Below, one piece after another: positions 8,358 to 17,199 of a stretch of DNA of 64,000 nt (the first letter of the stretch is position 1; each line of letters begins with the position of its first letter). The DNA comes from Celeribacter halophilus (GTDB taxonomy: Bacteria > Pseudomonadota > Alphaproteobacteria > Rhodobacterales > Rhodobacteraceae). The notes beneath the pieces are model-generated. The model saw nothing but the letters and a program-made list of their open reading frames with translations. It ran no database searches and was not told the DNA's origin. A program made the position numbers and the translations under genes. The stretch spans positions 35,403 through 99,402 of the forward strand of contig NZ_FORY01000012.1 of NCBI RefSeq assembly GCF_900114135.1. The letters are read 5' to 3'.

Positions 8358-9143
8358 ATGGCGGAGAAAAAGGCGCTTGTGACAGGGGCCGCGCATCGAC
8401 TTGGCCGGGCGATGGCTTTGTCTTTGGCGCAAGACGGTTTCGATGTGGCCGTGCATTGCAATCACTCCGTTGAGGCCGCCGGAACGCTCGTAGATGAGCT
8501 GCGAGCTATGGGGCGGCAATCCTCTGTGCTTAAAGCCGACCTCTTGGACGAGGCGCAGGTGGAGACGCTGATCCCGCGTGCGGTTGACGCTTTAGGCGGG
8601 CCTTTGACGCTTTTGGTGAACAATGCGTCAATTTTCGAGGAGGACAACCTTACATCTGCAACGCGTCAAAGCTGGGACCGGCACATGGAAAGCAATCTGC
8701 GTGCGCCGTTTGTTTTGCTTCAGCATTTCGCCGCCCAAGCGCGTGAACCGTCGATGGAAGAGGGTGAGCGTCCTCTGGCGCGAGCGATGGTCGTCAATTT
8801 GATAGACCAGCGGGTGCGTAAGCTCACGCCGCAGTTCATGAGTTACACTTTGGCAAAATCCGCGCTTTGGACCCTGACCCGAACGGCGGCACAGGCGCTT
8901 GCGCCCAAGGTGCGTATCAATGCGATCGGGCCGGGGCCGACGCTGAAAGGAGCACGTCAATCGGAAGTGGATTTTGAGAACCAGCAGAAAGCCACGCTTT
9001 TGCAGCGCGGAGCTACCCCTGAGGATGTCTGTGCGGCGCTGCATTATTTGATCGGTGCGCGCTCTGTGACGGGGCAGATGATCTGCCCTGATAGCGGGCA
9101 ACATCTAGCTTGGGAGACGCCTGATGTCGGGGGCTTGGAGTGA
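8358..9143 (+). CDS. SDR oxidoreductase, pteridine reductase (FolM)-like
   Basis: Short-chain dehydrogenase of 261 residues. The cofactor motif is the TGAAHRLGRAMA variant (about residue 9), followed by NNAS and the catalytic YTLAKSAL (Tyr and Lys about residues 166 and 170). The sequence around DQRVRKLTPQFMSYTLAK and RINAIGPGPTL resembles the FolM/pteridine reductase subgroup, whose members reduce dihydromonapterin or dihydrofolate. It starts 13 bases after the antiporter. The subgroup is inferred from motif style only. Confidence 0.78.
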   Translation: MAEKKALVTGAAHRLGRAMALSLAQDGFDVAVHCNHSVEAAGTLVDELRAMGRQSSVLKADLLDEAQVETLIPRAVDALGGPLTLLVNNASIFEEDNLTSATRQSWDRHMESNLRAPFVLLQHFAAQAREPSMEEGERPLARAMVVNLIDQRVRKLTPQFMSYTLAKSALWTLTRTAAQALAPKVRINAIGPGPTLKGARQSEVDFENQQKATLLQRGATPEDVCAALHYLIGARSVTGQMICPDSGQHLAWETPDVGGLE

Positions 9144-9439
9144 CCCTAGGGTAGAGTGTCGCCAAAAGTTTTGCACGTCTCGCGATTTTGTTTCATTTGC
9201 GTTACTAAAATGTAAACAAATTCAATGATTTGCAAGATGCGTAAAAATATATCATGCAAAAACAATGCCTTGCGAGATTGTCTATTTTTTGGGCAAAGTC
9301 CGGAATTCGCATGAAAACAAGGAAAAAACGGAGTTCTCTAAAACTTATCTGCAGGGTTATCCACAGGAATGGTGGATGAGTTTCCTCTTGCCCCCAAAGC
9401 GATAAGGTTGCAGCCAGAGCGGGAATCGGAGGCGGATCC
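9144..9439. other. AT-rich intergenic region with a perfect DnaA box
   Basis: About 296 bases without a gene between the SDR gene and uvrC. The stretch 9180-9350 is clearly more AT-rich than its surroundings. A perfect DnaA box (TTATCCACA) lies at 9357-9365, about 75 bases ahead of the uvrC ATG. No second consensus box was found on either strand, and I see no open frame worth calling. It may be the uvrC promoter region with DnaA input; a replication origin is possible but unsupported by the neighbouring genes. Confidence 0.5.
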
Positions 9440-11329
9440 ATGAGCGACGAAACAACGACATCACAGGGTGGCTCAGAGAGCAAAGACATCCCGCGCGGTC
9501 ACAAGGTGATCGAGGGCTATCTGCGTATGCTCGACGGCTCTCCGGGGGTCTACCGGATGCTCGATCCGGAGCATAACGTGCTCTATGTCGGTAAGGCGAA
9601 GAACCTGAAAAACAGGGTCTCGAATTATGCGCGTCCGCATGGCCATTCCGCGCGGATCGCAAAGATGATTTCCGAAACCTCGCAGATGATGTTTCTGACC
9701 ACACGGACAGAGACAGAGGCGCTGCTTTTGGAGCAGAACCTCATCAAGCAGTTGAAGCCGCGCTACAACGTGCTCCTGCGTGACGACAAAAGCTTTCCGA
9801 ATATCATGGTGACAAAGGACACGGATTTTCCGCAGATTGCCAAGCATCGCGGAGCGCGCAAGCGCAAGGCATCCTACTACGGTCCGTTTGCTTCCGCGTC
9901 TTCGGTGAACCGCACGCTCAACCAGCTTCAGAAAGTCTTTCTGCTTAGGAATTGTTCGGACGCGGATTTTCAGTCTCGCACGCGTCCTTGTCTGCAATAT
10001 CAGATCAAACGCTGCACCGCGCCATGCGTCGGCAATATCTCGAAGGAGGACTATGGCGCGCTCGTTGCGGAGGCGGAGCGGTTTTTGCAAGGGCGGAATA
10101 CGGAGCTTCAGGAAAAACTGGCGCTTGAGATGCAAGAGGCCTCGGATGCGATGGAATTCGAAAAGGCGGCGGGTCTGCGTGACCGCATCCGTGCGCTGAC
10201 CAATGTGCAGACCGCGCAAGGCATCAACCCGCGGACCGTGGGGGAGGGCGATGTGATCGGGCTGCATATGGAGAGCGGGCAGGCCTGTGTGCAGGTCTTT
10301 TTCATCCGCGCGCATCAGAACTGGGGCAACAAGGATTTCTATCCCAAAACCAACGGGGCCGAGGCCGAAGAGGTGCTCGCCAGTTTCATCGGGCAATTCT
10401 ACGAGAAACGCGAGCCGCCGCGTCAGCTTATCCTGTCCCATGACATCGAGGAACGTGCGCTTCTGGCCGAGGCCTTGTCGGAGAATGCAGGCAAGAAGGT
10501 TGAGATTCTCGTCCCGCAGCGGGGGGAAAAGCATGAGCTTGTCGCCTCAGCCCTGCGCAATGCGCGTGAAAGTCTGGGCCGGAAAATGTCCGAAAGCGCG
10601 GCGCAGGAGAAATTGCTTGTGGGTCTTAAAGAGGCATTCGACCTGCCGCGAGTGCCGCAACGCATCGAAGTCTATGACAACTCGCATATTCAGGGCGCTC
10701 ACGCGGTCGGCGCGATGATCGTGGCGGGGCCGGAAGGGTTCATGAAGAACCAGTATCGCAAATATGACATTCGCGGTGATGACATCACGCCGGGCGATGA
10801 TTTCGGCATGATGAAAGAGGTTCTGACGCGCCGGTTCAAACGCCTGCTCAAGGACGATCCGGACCGTTCGAAAGGGCTGTGGCCTGATCTGTTGCTGATC
10901 GACGGGGGGGCAGGGCAGGTCTCTGCGGTCCACGAGATCATGAAGGAACAGGGCGTGACCGACATTCCTATGGTTGGCGTGGCCAAGGGTATCGACCGCG
11001 ATCAGGGGAAAGAGGAATTCCACCGAATCGGCCACCGCGTCATGGCACTCCGGCGCAATGATCCTGTGCTCTATTTCATCCAGCGTCTGCGCGATGAGGC
11101 GCACCGTTTTGCCATTGGCACCCACCGCGCGAAACGCTCGAAGGCCATCGGGCTCACGCGGCTGGACGACATTCCCGGCGTGGGGGCAACGCGCAAACGC
11201 GCACTTCTGGCGCATTTCGGATCGGCAAAGGCGGTGGAGGGGGCGAACCTTGCGGACTTGAAGGCTGTAGACGGAATTTCAGAGAAAGTGGCCCAGACGG
11301 TCTACGACTTCTTCCATGAGAACGGGTGA
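9440..11329 (+). CDS. uvrC: Excinuclease ABC subunit C
   Basis: Dual-incision endonuclease of UvrABC nucleotide excision repair, 629 residues, full length. In order: GIY-YIG nuclease (GVYRMLDPEHNVLYVGKAKN, about residues 33-52), a UVR helix-hairpin (MEFEKAAGLRDRIRAL, about 236) that contacts UvrB, the RNase H-like second nuclease (EVYDNSHIQG and LLIDGGAGQ) and C-terminal helix-hairpin-helix repeats (DDIPGVGATRKRALL and AVDGISEKVAQTVY). The ATG at 9440 has GGAGGCGG upstream. pgsA follows after 17 bases. Confidence 0.97.
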   Translation: MSDETTTSQGGSESKDIPRGHKVIEGYLRMLDGSPGVYRMLDPEHNVLYVGKAKNLKNRVSNYARPHGHSARIAKMISETSQMMFLTTRTETEALLLEQNLIKQLKPRYNVLLRDDKSFPNIMVTKDTDFPQIAKHRGARKRKASYYGPFASASSVNRTLNQLQKVFLLRNCSDADFQSRTRPCLQYQIKRCTAPCVGNISKEDYGALVAEAERFLQGRNTELQEKLALEMQEASDAMEFEKAAGLRDRIRALTNVQTAQGINPRTVGEGDVIGLHMESGQACVQVFFIRAHQNWGNKDFYPKTNGAEAEEVLASFIGQFYEKREPPRQLILSHDIEERALLAEALSENAGKKVEILVPQRGEKHELVASALRNARESLGRKMSESAAQEKLLVGLKEAFDLPRVPQRIEVYDNSHIQGAHAVGAMIVAGPEGFMKNQYRKYDIRGDDITPGDDFGMMKEVLTRRFKRLLKDDPDRSKGLWPDLLLIDGGAGQVSAVHEIMKEQGVTDIPMVGVAKGIDRDQGKEEFHRIGHRVMALRRNDPVLYFIQRLRDEAHRFAIGTHRAKRSKAIGLTRLDDIPGVGATRKRALLAHFGSAKAVEGANLADLKAVDGISEKVAQTVYDFFHENG

Positions 11330-11346
11330 GGGGGTATGGAGAGAAT

Positions 11347-11913
11347 ATGACATGGAATCTACCGAATATCCTCACCGTCTTCCGGCTGCTTTGTGCGCCG
11401 GGTGTCGCGCTCGTGTTTCTCGTTCTGCCGCGTCCGGTTGCGGACTGGGTGGCGCTGATCCTCTTTGCCTCGGCTTCTGTCACCGATTTTCTCGACGGGT
11501 ATCTGGCGCGGAAATGGGACCAGATGTCGAAATTCGGTGCGATGCTGGACCCGATTGCGGATAAGGCGATGGTGGTCACGGCGATTGCGGTGCTGACCAT
11601 GCTGCATGGTGTGAACCCTTTGATCGTGATCCCTGCCGCTTTCATCCTGTTGCGGGAAACCTTTGTCTCCGGCTTGCGCGAATTTCTGGGCGATACGGCC
11701 GGAACGCTCAAGGTGACAAAACTTGCCAAGTGGAAAACCACGGCCCAGATGGTCGCCATCGCTGTGCTTTTTGCCTATGGTGCGACCGCTTCGGCACCGC
11801 TGTTCACGCTTGGTCTGCTGATATTCTGGATTGCAGGGCTTTTGACCGTGATCACAGGATGGGACTATCTAAGCAAAGCCATGCCCTATTTGCGAGATCA
11901 CCATGAAGATTGA
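11347..11913 (+). CDS. pgsA: CDP-diacylglycerol-glycerol-3-phosphate 3-phosphatidyltransferase
   Basis: Membrane enzyme that makes phosphatidylglycerophosphate, the committed step to phosphatidylglycerol and cardiolipin. The 188 residues contain the CDP-alcohol phosphotransferase signature D-x2-DG-x2-AR-x8-G-x3-D-x3-D, seen as TDFLDGYLARKW then FGAMLDPIADK (about residues 51-80), and four or five hydrophobic helices. The start MTWNLPNILT is taken because GGAGAGA precedes it and family members begin this way. Its 3' end overlaps moaD by 11 bases. Confidence 0.94.
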   Translation: MTWNLPNILTVFRLLCAPGVALVFLVLPRPVADWVALILFASASVTDFLDGYLARKWDQMSKFGAMLDPIADKAMVVTAIAVLTMLHGVNPLIVIPAAFILLRETFVSGLREFLGDTAGTLKVTKLAKWKTTAQMVAIAVLFAYGATASAPLFTLGLLIFWIAGLLTVITGWDYLSKAMPYLRDHHED

Positions 11914-12154
11914 TGTGTTGTATTTCGCTTGGGTGCGCGAGCGCATCGGTGAGCCGCGCGAGACTGTCGAGACCTCTGCGGCGACAGTGATGGATTTGGT
12001 TGATGAGTTGAAAGCGCGCGAGCCGCGCTATGATCTGGCGTTTTCCGATCTTAAATCCCTGCGTGTGGCGGTGGATCAGGAATTGACGGAGTTTGATGCC
12101 TCGCTTGAGGGTGTGTGCGAAGTGGCGTTCTTTCCGCCGATGACAGGTGGCTGA
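11903..12154 (+). CDS. moaD: Molybdopterin synthase sulfur carrier subunit
   Basis: Small ubiquitin-fold protein of 83 residues that carries the thiocarboxylate sulfur for molybdopterin synthesis. It ends in Gly-Gly (PPMTGG), the residue pair adenylated by MoeB and required for sulfur loading. It overlaps pgsA upstream by 11 bases and abuts moaE, its partner in the synthase heterotetramer, so the two are probably made together. Confidence 0.93.
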   Translation: MKIDVLYFAWVRERIGEPRETVETSAATVMDLVDELKAREPRYDLAFSDLKSLRVAVDQELTEFDASLEGVCEVAFFPPMTGG

Positions 12155-12155
12155 G

Positions 12156-12593
12156 ATGCGCGTCTCTGTCCAGTCCGAGGATTTTGATCTTGCCGAGGTT
12201 CTGAAAGGTTTCGGCAAACAGCCGAACACCGGCGCGACGGTGAGTTTTACGGGGCTGGTCCGCGATGACACCGGCGCGCTTGATCACATGGAGATCGAAC
12301 ATTATCCCGGCATGTGCGAGGCCGCGATCACCAAGATTGCCGAGGAGGCCGCCGCGCGTTGGGGGCTCACGGATTGTCTTGTGATTCATCGCTACGGCAA
12401 GCTGCGCCCCGGAGACCAGATCATGATGGTCGCCACCGCCGCCCGACATCGGGTCGAAGCGTTTGAGGCGGCGGAGTTTCTGATGGATTACCTCAAGTCC
12501 CGTGCGCCGTTCTGGAAAAAAGAAGTGACGCGAGACGGTGCCGATTGGGTGGCCGCGAGAGATGCGGATGAGGATGCTTTGAACCGGTGGTGA
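12156..12593 (+). CDS. moaE: Molybdopterin synthase catalytic subunit
   Basis: Large subunit of molybdopterin synthase, which adds two sulfurs to precursor Z; about 145 residues. Recognisable stretches are GATVSFTGLVRD, the HYPGM segment, VIHRYGKLRPGDQIMMV and the catalytic-lysine region RAPFWKKE near the C terminus. I start at the ATG at 12156 (MRVSVQSEDF), one base after the moaD stop; a GTG at 12147 would overlap moaD and add three residues. Confidence 0.94.
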   Translation: MRVSVQSEDFDLAEVLKGFGKQPNTGATVSFTGLVRDDTGALDHMEIEHYPGMCEAAITKIAEEAAARWGLTDCLVIHRYGKLRPGDQIMMVATAARHRVEAFEAAEFLMDYLKSRAPFWKKEVTRDGADWVAARDADEDALNRW

Positions 12594-12620
12594 ACCGCCA
12601 AACCTTTTGGGAAAATCAAG

Positions 12621-13070
12621 ATGACCGAGAACAAACGAATTGCGCTGTCGAGCGATCACGCCGCTATCGAACTGCGCCAAGCGATTGCCAAACACATTGC
12701 CGAGCAGGGCTGGGAAGCGGTGGACATCGGGCCGACCACGCCCGAGAGCACCCATTACCCGATCCACGGCAAAGCGGCCGCAGAGCTTGTGGCATCTGGT
12801 GACTGTGCGTTGGGGATCATCGTTTGCGGCACTGGGCAAGGCATCATGATGGCCGCGAACAAGGTCGAAGGCATCCGTTGCGGTGTATGTTCCGAGACCT
12901 TTTCCGCCCGTATGATCCGTCAGCACAACAATGCCAATATGCTGGCGCTTGGATCTCGTGTTGTGGGCGAGGGGTTGGCACTTGATATTGTGGACGCTTA
13001 TCTGAATGCCGAATTTGAAGGCGGACGTCATGCGACACGTGTTGATATGATCGAAGCACCAAAAGCGTAA
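12621..13070 (+). CDS. rpiB: Ribose-5-phosphate isomerase B
   Basis: Interconverts ribose-5-phosphate and ribulose-5-phosphate; LacAB/RpiB family, 149 residues. The N-terminal ALSSDHAAIELR motif and the active-site CGTGQGIMMAANKVEGIRCG loop (catalytic Cys about residue 74) are intact. It follows moaE after 27 bases and is closed by a strong terminator, so it is the last gene of the uvrC unit. Confidence 0.94.
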   Translation: MTENKRIALSSDHAAIELRQAIAKHIAEQGWEAVDIGPTTPESTHYPIHGKAAAELVASGDCALGIIVCGTGQGIMMAANKVEGIRCGVCSETFSARMIRQHNNANMLALGSRVVGEGLALDIVDAYLNAEFEGGRHATRVDMIEAPKA

Positions 13071-13085
13071 CGCCATTGGCAACAA

Positions 13086-13128
13086 AAAAAGGACACGTCT
13101 CTCTTGTTATGAGGGGCGTGTCCTTTTT
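13086..13128. terminator. Bidirectional terminator between rpiB and the minus-strand genes
   Basis: A 12-base stem (AAAAAGGACACG at 13086-13097 with its complement at 13117-13128) encloses a smaller CTC/GAG helix. There is an A-run on one side and a T-run on the other, so it can terminate rpiB on the plus strand and the gene ending at 13159 on the minus strand. Confidence 0.85.
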
Positions 13129-13158
13129 ATCTATAGGTGTGAAATATCCGAGAGAGCG

Positions 13159-13485
13159 TTAACTCGCGTTTGATTTCTCGATATAGGCACGCAGCTCTTC
13201 GGCCTCTTGGCGTGCTTCGCGCAATCCGTCCATCGCGGCCCGCAGTTCGGCTTCGGTCTGGTTGGCCTGATTGGTCAGTTCGGATTCACGTTGCTGGTAA
13301 TAGGCTATCGCCTGATCGCGCTGTTCCTCCGCTTCGTGCAATTGCTGCGCCATTGTGTCGAGGTCATTCATCTCGCCCTGTCCCACATGCACAAAGCGAT
13401 GCATCAGCCAATGAGCAAACCAGCCCATTAGAAAGGCGATGAAAAGCACAATCGCCGTAGCGATGATCAATTCGGTTCTGTTCAT
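13159..13485 (-). CDS. Membrane-anchored coiled-coil protein, unknown function
   Basis: 108 residues. One N-terminal membrane helix (residues 5-25) is followed by about 70 residues of uninterrupted heptad-like, Glu/Gln/Arg-rich sequence, so an anchored coiled coil is predicted. The start overlaps the stop of the upstream BON/OmpA gene by four bases (ATGA). That coupling suggests the two products act together at the cell envelope. I do not recognise a named family. Confidence 0.75.
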   Translation of the reverse strand: MNRTELIIATAIVLFIAFLMGWFAHWLMHRFVHVGQGEMNDLDTMAQQLHEAEEQRDQAIAYYQQRESELTNQANQTEAELRAAMDGLREARQEAEELRAYIEKSNAS

Positions 13486-15416
13486 TCCGTTTCCCCGTCC
13501 TCAGCAACGGATGTCGCATTTTCCCCCTGCGACCCGTCTTCTGTTTCTGTGTCCCCCGCCTGCGCGTCCTCGTCATCCGAGGCATCTGCGGCAGACGTTT
13601 GTGTATCTTCGGCATTGAGCAATTTGAACTCGATCCGGCGGTTTGCCTCGCGGCCTTCTTCGGTGCTGTTGTCCGCGATGGGCTGGCTTTCGCCATAGCC
13701 TTTCGCGGTAAAGCTGACGCCAGCCACGCGGCGCATCAGTAGCCCGTCGAGCACGGAATTGGCGCGCTGGGTCGAGAGGTTGAGGTTCATCACCTCGCCG
13801 CCCTGACTGTCGCTATGTGCACCGATTTCCATTTCGATATCTTCGCAATCTTTCAACACCTCTGCGATCTTGTCGAGCGTGTCATTGGCTGCGGCATTCA
13901 GCTCGATCGAGCCGGGATCAAAGACGATCTTGTTGGCGGCAATCTGTGCGTTGGCCCGCTCTACACATTCCTGCGGCGTGGGCAGGTTGAGGATCGGATC
14001 GAGTTTGCGCACATAGGTCACGTCGATTTCGAAGGGTGCACCGTCGCCCAGTTTTTCGGACAGGAGGCCTGCAATTTCCGCTTTGGCATTCTCGTTGCCG
14101 GTTTCGCCGCGAATGCTCACAAGGTCTTCTGTCATGGTGGCAGAACCGCGATTCAATTCGGCAAGAGCCTCGATCGCCGCCATTGCACGTAGAGCCCATC
14201 CCTCCGGCAGGTCATTGTCCACCCGCATTGCGGAATAGACCGAATGGCTGCCGAATGCGGCCTTGGCCAGAGCTTCCGCCGCCGCTTGGCTGCGTTCGTC
14301 TGGGATGCGCCCGCGCAGTTGCGTTTGCCCTTCGGGAGAACGGATTGCAATGAATTCGGGACGGTCGTCTTCCTCGGCCACAGCTTCGGATTGAAGCAAC
14401 GCGCTGTGCAGGGTGAAGGTGGTGGGCAGGTCGGCTTCCAATTCGCCGACGACCTTGTCGAACATGGAGGAGGATGTGCCCTCTGCGGCGATCAGGCTGA
14501 CATCGCCATCGGAATAGGTGATGCTGCCTTGCCCCAGTTCCTGAAGGGCACGCATGCCGGTCTCGACAGCAGCGGCCCATTGTGACGAGGGGGAACCGAG
14601 CCCGATGGTGCAGTTCGGGTCTTCGATCCCTGCCGATTTGGCCGCTGCCAGAATACGGGCATGATCTGCCGAGGTTTCCGCCACGCAGGCATCAAAGCGC
14701 GGGCCATTCTCGTCTATGAGAAAGCGGACGGTAAAGGGGGTGATGACCGGACGTGGCGCGGCAACATCAATGGCCACGGGAAGCGTGTCGGGCAGCGCCT
14801 TGATGAGCTTTTTCTCAAAGGCGGCTTTTTGTTCCTTACTGTCGGCCAAAGCGGTGAGGGTGATCCCGTCCGCTGCAATGGAAATCTTGGAGCGTGGCAA
14901 AAGCCCGATGGCTTCGCGTCCGAATTTGGTGGCGTCCCCCCAGTTTTCCGGCACCGGATAATCGGCTTGTTCCATCAGGTCAGCAACAGAGCCTGTGCCG
15001 CTGGATTTCTTCAGGTCGGCCACAAACCCCTCGCGGTCCCAGTTGCTCGGCACCAGACCTATCAGAGAAATGCCGCTGTCGTTGCGCAGGATTTCGATGG
15101 AAAAGCGGGGGGCGGGAATGGCCTCTTGCTGGACCACATTCATCACATTGATCACGCGGGCCGGATCGACCACATGACCGGCGGCACGCTGGGCGGCCAG
15201 TTGGGTTTGTTCATCGGGGGCCGTGCCGGTCAGCACGATCTGCAACCCGTCGCCTTGGACATCGACCCAGTCATAGCCGCGCATGATGAGTTGGTTTTCC
15301 ACGGCTTTGGTAGAGGTGCTCTCGATCACACGGGCACCGATAGCGGCACCTGCGAGACTCATCACGAGGCCGGCAAGGAAAATGGCGAGGACGGGTAGAA
15401 AATTTGCAATACGCAT
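13482..15416 (-). CDS. OmpA-family envelope protein with BON-like repeats
   Basis: 644 residues. An N-terminal signal anchor (residues 5-28) is followed by repeated BON-like modules (clearest at about 40-100 and 150-220). A peptidoglycan-binding OmpA domain lies at about residues 490-600, with IEMEIGAHSDSQGG, LSTQRANSVLDGL and RRVAGVSFTAKGYGE and then REANRRIEF. The chain ends with about 45 acidic, Ser/Thr-rich residues. It probably spans inner membrane to peptidoglycan. The ubiA gene lies 65 bases upstream and the coiled-coil gene overlaps its end. No phenotype can be inferred. Confidence 0.82.
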   Translation of the reverse strand: MRIANFLPVLAIFLAGLVMSLAGAAIGARVIESTSTKAVENQLIMRGYDWVDVQGDGLQIVLTGTAPDEQTQLAAQRAAGHVVDPARVINVMNVVQQEAIPAPRFSIEILRNDSGISLIGLVPSNWDREGFVADLKKSSGTGSVADLMEQADYPVPENWGDATKFGREAIGLLPRSKISIAADGITLTALADSKEQKAAFEKKLIKALPDTLPVAIDVAAPRPVITPFTVRFLIDENGPRFDACVAETSADHARILAAAKSAGIEDPNCTIGLGSPSSQWAAAVETGMRALQELGQGSITYSDGDVSLIAAEGTSSSMFDKVVGELEADLPTTFTLHSALLQSEAVAEEDDRPEFIAIRSPEGQTQLRGRIPDERSQAAAEALAKAAFGSHSVYSAMRVDNDLPEGWALRAMAAIEALAELNRGSATMTEDLVSIRGETGNENAKAEIAGLLSEKLGDGAPFEIDVTYVRKLDPILNLPTPQECVERANAQIAANKIVFDPGSIELNAAANDTLDKIAEVLKDCEDIEMEIGAHSDSQGGEVMNLNLSTQRANSVLDGLLMRRVAGVSFTAKGYGESQPIADNSTEEGREANRRIEFKLLNAEDTQTSAADASDDEDAQAGDTETEDGSQGENATSVAEDGETE

Positions 15417-15481
15417 CAGGGAACGAGACGCCTGTTTTGGACTTTGTCTTTTGTCTTAGGGGGTTCGGCCCTGCGCTGCAA

Positions 15482-16462
15482 TCAAAGGAAGATTGCGATG
15501 GCAAGAAATAGCGCAGCCAGTAGTCCCGTGTTGCGGTTTGAGCGGAACAGGGCGAGGCAGCGATCCGGGTTCGCGGTGTCAAGTCGGGCCATTTGCCACG
15601 TCATATGCAGCCCCATCGCCCAAGGAGCGCCCAAGGCCACGACAAGCGCCAGAACGGAGCCTTCGGTGAGCGCTTCTATAATTCCAGCGGCCATCAGCAC
15701 CACGGTCATGACCAGAAAGCGTTTAAGCCAGCGCGGGGTGTCGTCGCCAAAGCGGAGCGCAGTAGATTTGACCCCGATGAGCGCGTCATCTTCCTTGTCC
15801 TGATGGGCATAGATCGTGTCATAGAAAATCGTCCACGCAATGCCTGCGAGATAGAGAAAGACCGGCGCTGTGGTCAGTTTGCCAGCCACGGCGGCATAGG
15901 CCAGTAGCGCGCCCCAGTTGAATGCGATGCCCAGAAAAACTTGCGGCCACCATGTAAAGCGTTTGGCGAACGGGTAGATCATGACGGGCAAGAGCGATGC
16001 GATTCCCAGAACAATCGCGAGTTTTCCGAAGGTGAGGAGAATCACCAAGGCGATGAGGCTTTGGAGCGCCATCCATGTCACGGCCTGTTTCACACTCACC
16101 TGACCGGATGGAATGGGGCGGCTTTTGGTCCGCTCCACCTTGTCGTCGATATTGCGGTCGCTGATGTCGTTCCATGTGCAGCCCGCGCCACGCATGAGCC
16201 ACGCCCCCAATGCACAGCCGACCATGATCCAGATTGTACGCGGGCTCAATGTGCCCACCTCTGCGGAGGCCAGAAGCGCCCCCCACCAGCACGGGATCAG
16301 CAAAAGCCATGTGCCCACGGGCCGGTCCGCCCGCGATAGTCGCAGGTAGGGCCGCGTCCATGCCGGTGCGCGGTGATCCACCCAGTTGCCTTTCACTGCA
16401 TCGGCGACCTGCCCGTTTGCTTCTGTGTTCGTCTGCTCTGGCGTCACGCGCTCATCGGTCAT
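15482..16462 (-). CDS. ubiA: 4-hydroxybenzoate polyprenyltransferase
   Basis: Integral membrane prenyltransferase that joins 4-hydroxybenzoate to the polyprenyl tail of ubiquinone, 326 residues. Both Asp-rich motifs are present: NDISDRNIDDKVERTKSRP (about residue 118) and DTIYAHQDKEDD (about 240), with about eight hydrophobic helices. The N-terminal 35 residues are polar and outside the catalytic core. The ATG is only five bases from the divergent rsmE ATG. A polyprenyl diphosphate synthase that could supply its substrate is encoded at 37866-38864. Confidence 0.94.
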   Translation of the reverse strand: MTDERVTPEQTNTEANGQVADAVKGNWVDHRAPAWTRPYLRLSRADRPVGTWLLLIPCWWGALLASAEVGTLSPRTIWIMVGCALGAWLMRGAGCTWNDISDRNIDDKVERTKSRPIPSGQVSVKQAVTWMALQSLIALVILLTFGKLAIVLGIASLLPVMIYPFAKRFTWWPQVFLGIAFNWGALLAYAAVAGKLTTAPVFLYLAGIAWTIFYDTIYAHQDKEDDALIGVKSTALRFGDDTPRWLKRFLVMTVVLMAAGIIEALTEGSVLALVVALGAPWAMGLHMTWQMARLDTANPDRCLALFRSNRNTGLLAALFLAIAIFL

Positions 16463-16467
16463 ATGTA

Positions 16468-17199
16468 ATGTCCATGGTTGAAGCGAAAATCAGGCTCTAT
16501 GTAGATCACCCACTGGCTGTGGGGCAATCCATTCCTCTGGAACGGGATCAGGCGCATTACCTTTTCGGGGTGATGCGGCAAGGGGAGGGCGCTTTTATCG
16601 CACTCTTCAACTCCCGTGACGGCGAGTTTCTGGCGGAGGTTACGCAAGCGGGCAAACGTGGTGGCACGTTGACCTGTCGCGAGAAGAGCCGTGATTTGCA
16701 GATGCCTCCCGACCTCTGGCTCCTGTTCGCGCCAATCAAAAAGACGCGCACGGATTTTATCGTGGAGAAAGCGGCCGAGATGGGCGCAATGCGGATTTGT
16801 CCGGTGTCGACCGATTTCACCAATTCCGAACGCATCCGTCAGGACAGGTTGCAGGCACATGCCGTCGAGGCGGCGGAGCAATGCGGCGGCACCTATGTGC
16901 CCGAGGTGGCTGACCTGGTCAAACTCGACAGGCTGCTGGCGGACTGGGACCCCGAGCGCCAGATCATGTTCTGTGACGAGGCGCTTGTGGGGGCGGCCGA
17001 GGTCTTGGGAGCGGTCAAGGGTGGCAAATGGGCCATACTAATCGGTCCTGAAGGCGGGTTCTCTGATGCGGAGCGCAAGCGCCTTCATGCGCTGCCTTAT
17101 GCCCATGCGGTGTCTCTTGGCCCCCGTATTCTGCGTGCCGACACGGCGGCTGTGGCGGCTCTGACGGTTTGGCAGCAGCAGCTTGGAGATTGGGTATGA
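16468..17199 (+). CDS. rsmE: 16S rRNA m3U1498 methyltransferase
   Basis: SPOUT-family methyltransferase acting on U1498 of 16S rRNA, 243 residues. The N-terminal PUA-like part (KIRLYVDHPLAVGQ) is followed by the knotted AdoMet domain with ILIGPEGGFSDAE (about residue 191) and SLGPRILRADTAAVAAL at the end. Start codons at 16468 and 16474 are both possible; the first is chosen. The frame is open further left, but that stretch is antisense to ubiA. The next gene overlaps by four bases. Confidence 0.93.
   Translation: MSMVEAKIRLYVDHPLAVGQSIPLERDQAHYLFGVMRQGEGAFIALFNSRDGEFLAEVTQAGKRGGTLTCREKSRDLQMPPDLWLLFAPIKKTRTDFIVEKAAEMGAMRICPVSTDFTNSERIRQDRLQAHAVEAAEQCGGTYVPEVADLVKLDRLLADWDPERQIMFCDEALVGAAEVLGAVKGGKWAILIGPEGGFSDAERKRLHALPYAHAVSLGPRILRADTAAVAALTVWQQQLGDWV

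Noticed and set aside
9144..9439. Replication origin
   Set aside because: Only one DnaA box, no dnaA, hemE, parAB or gidAB nearby; kept only as a regulatory observation.
16234..16467. Upstream extension of rsmE
   Set aside because: Antisense to ubiA, and RsmE proteins begin at the KIRLYVDHP stretch.
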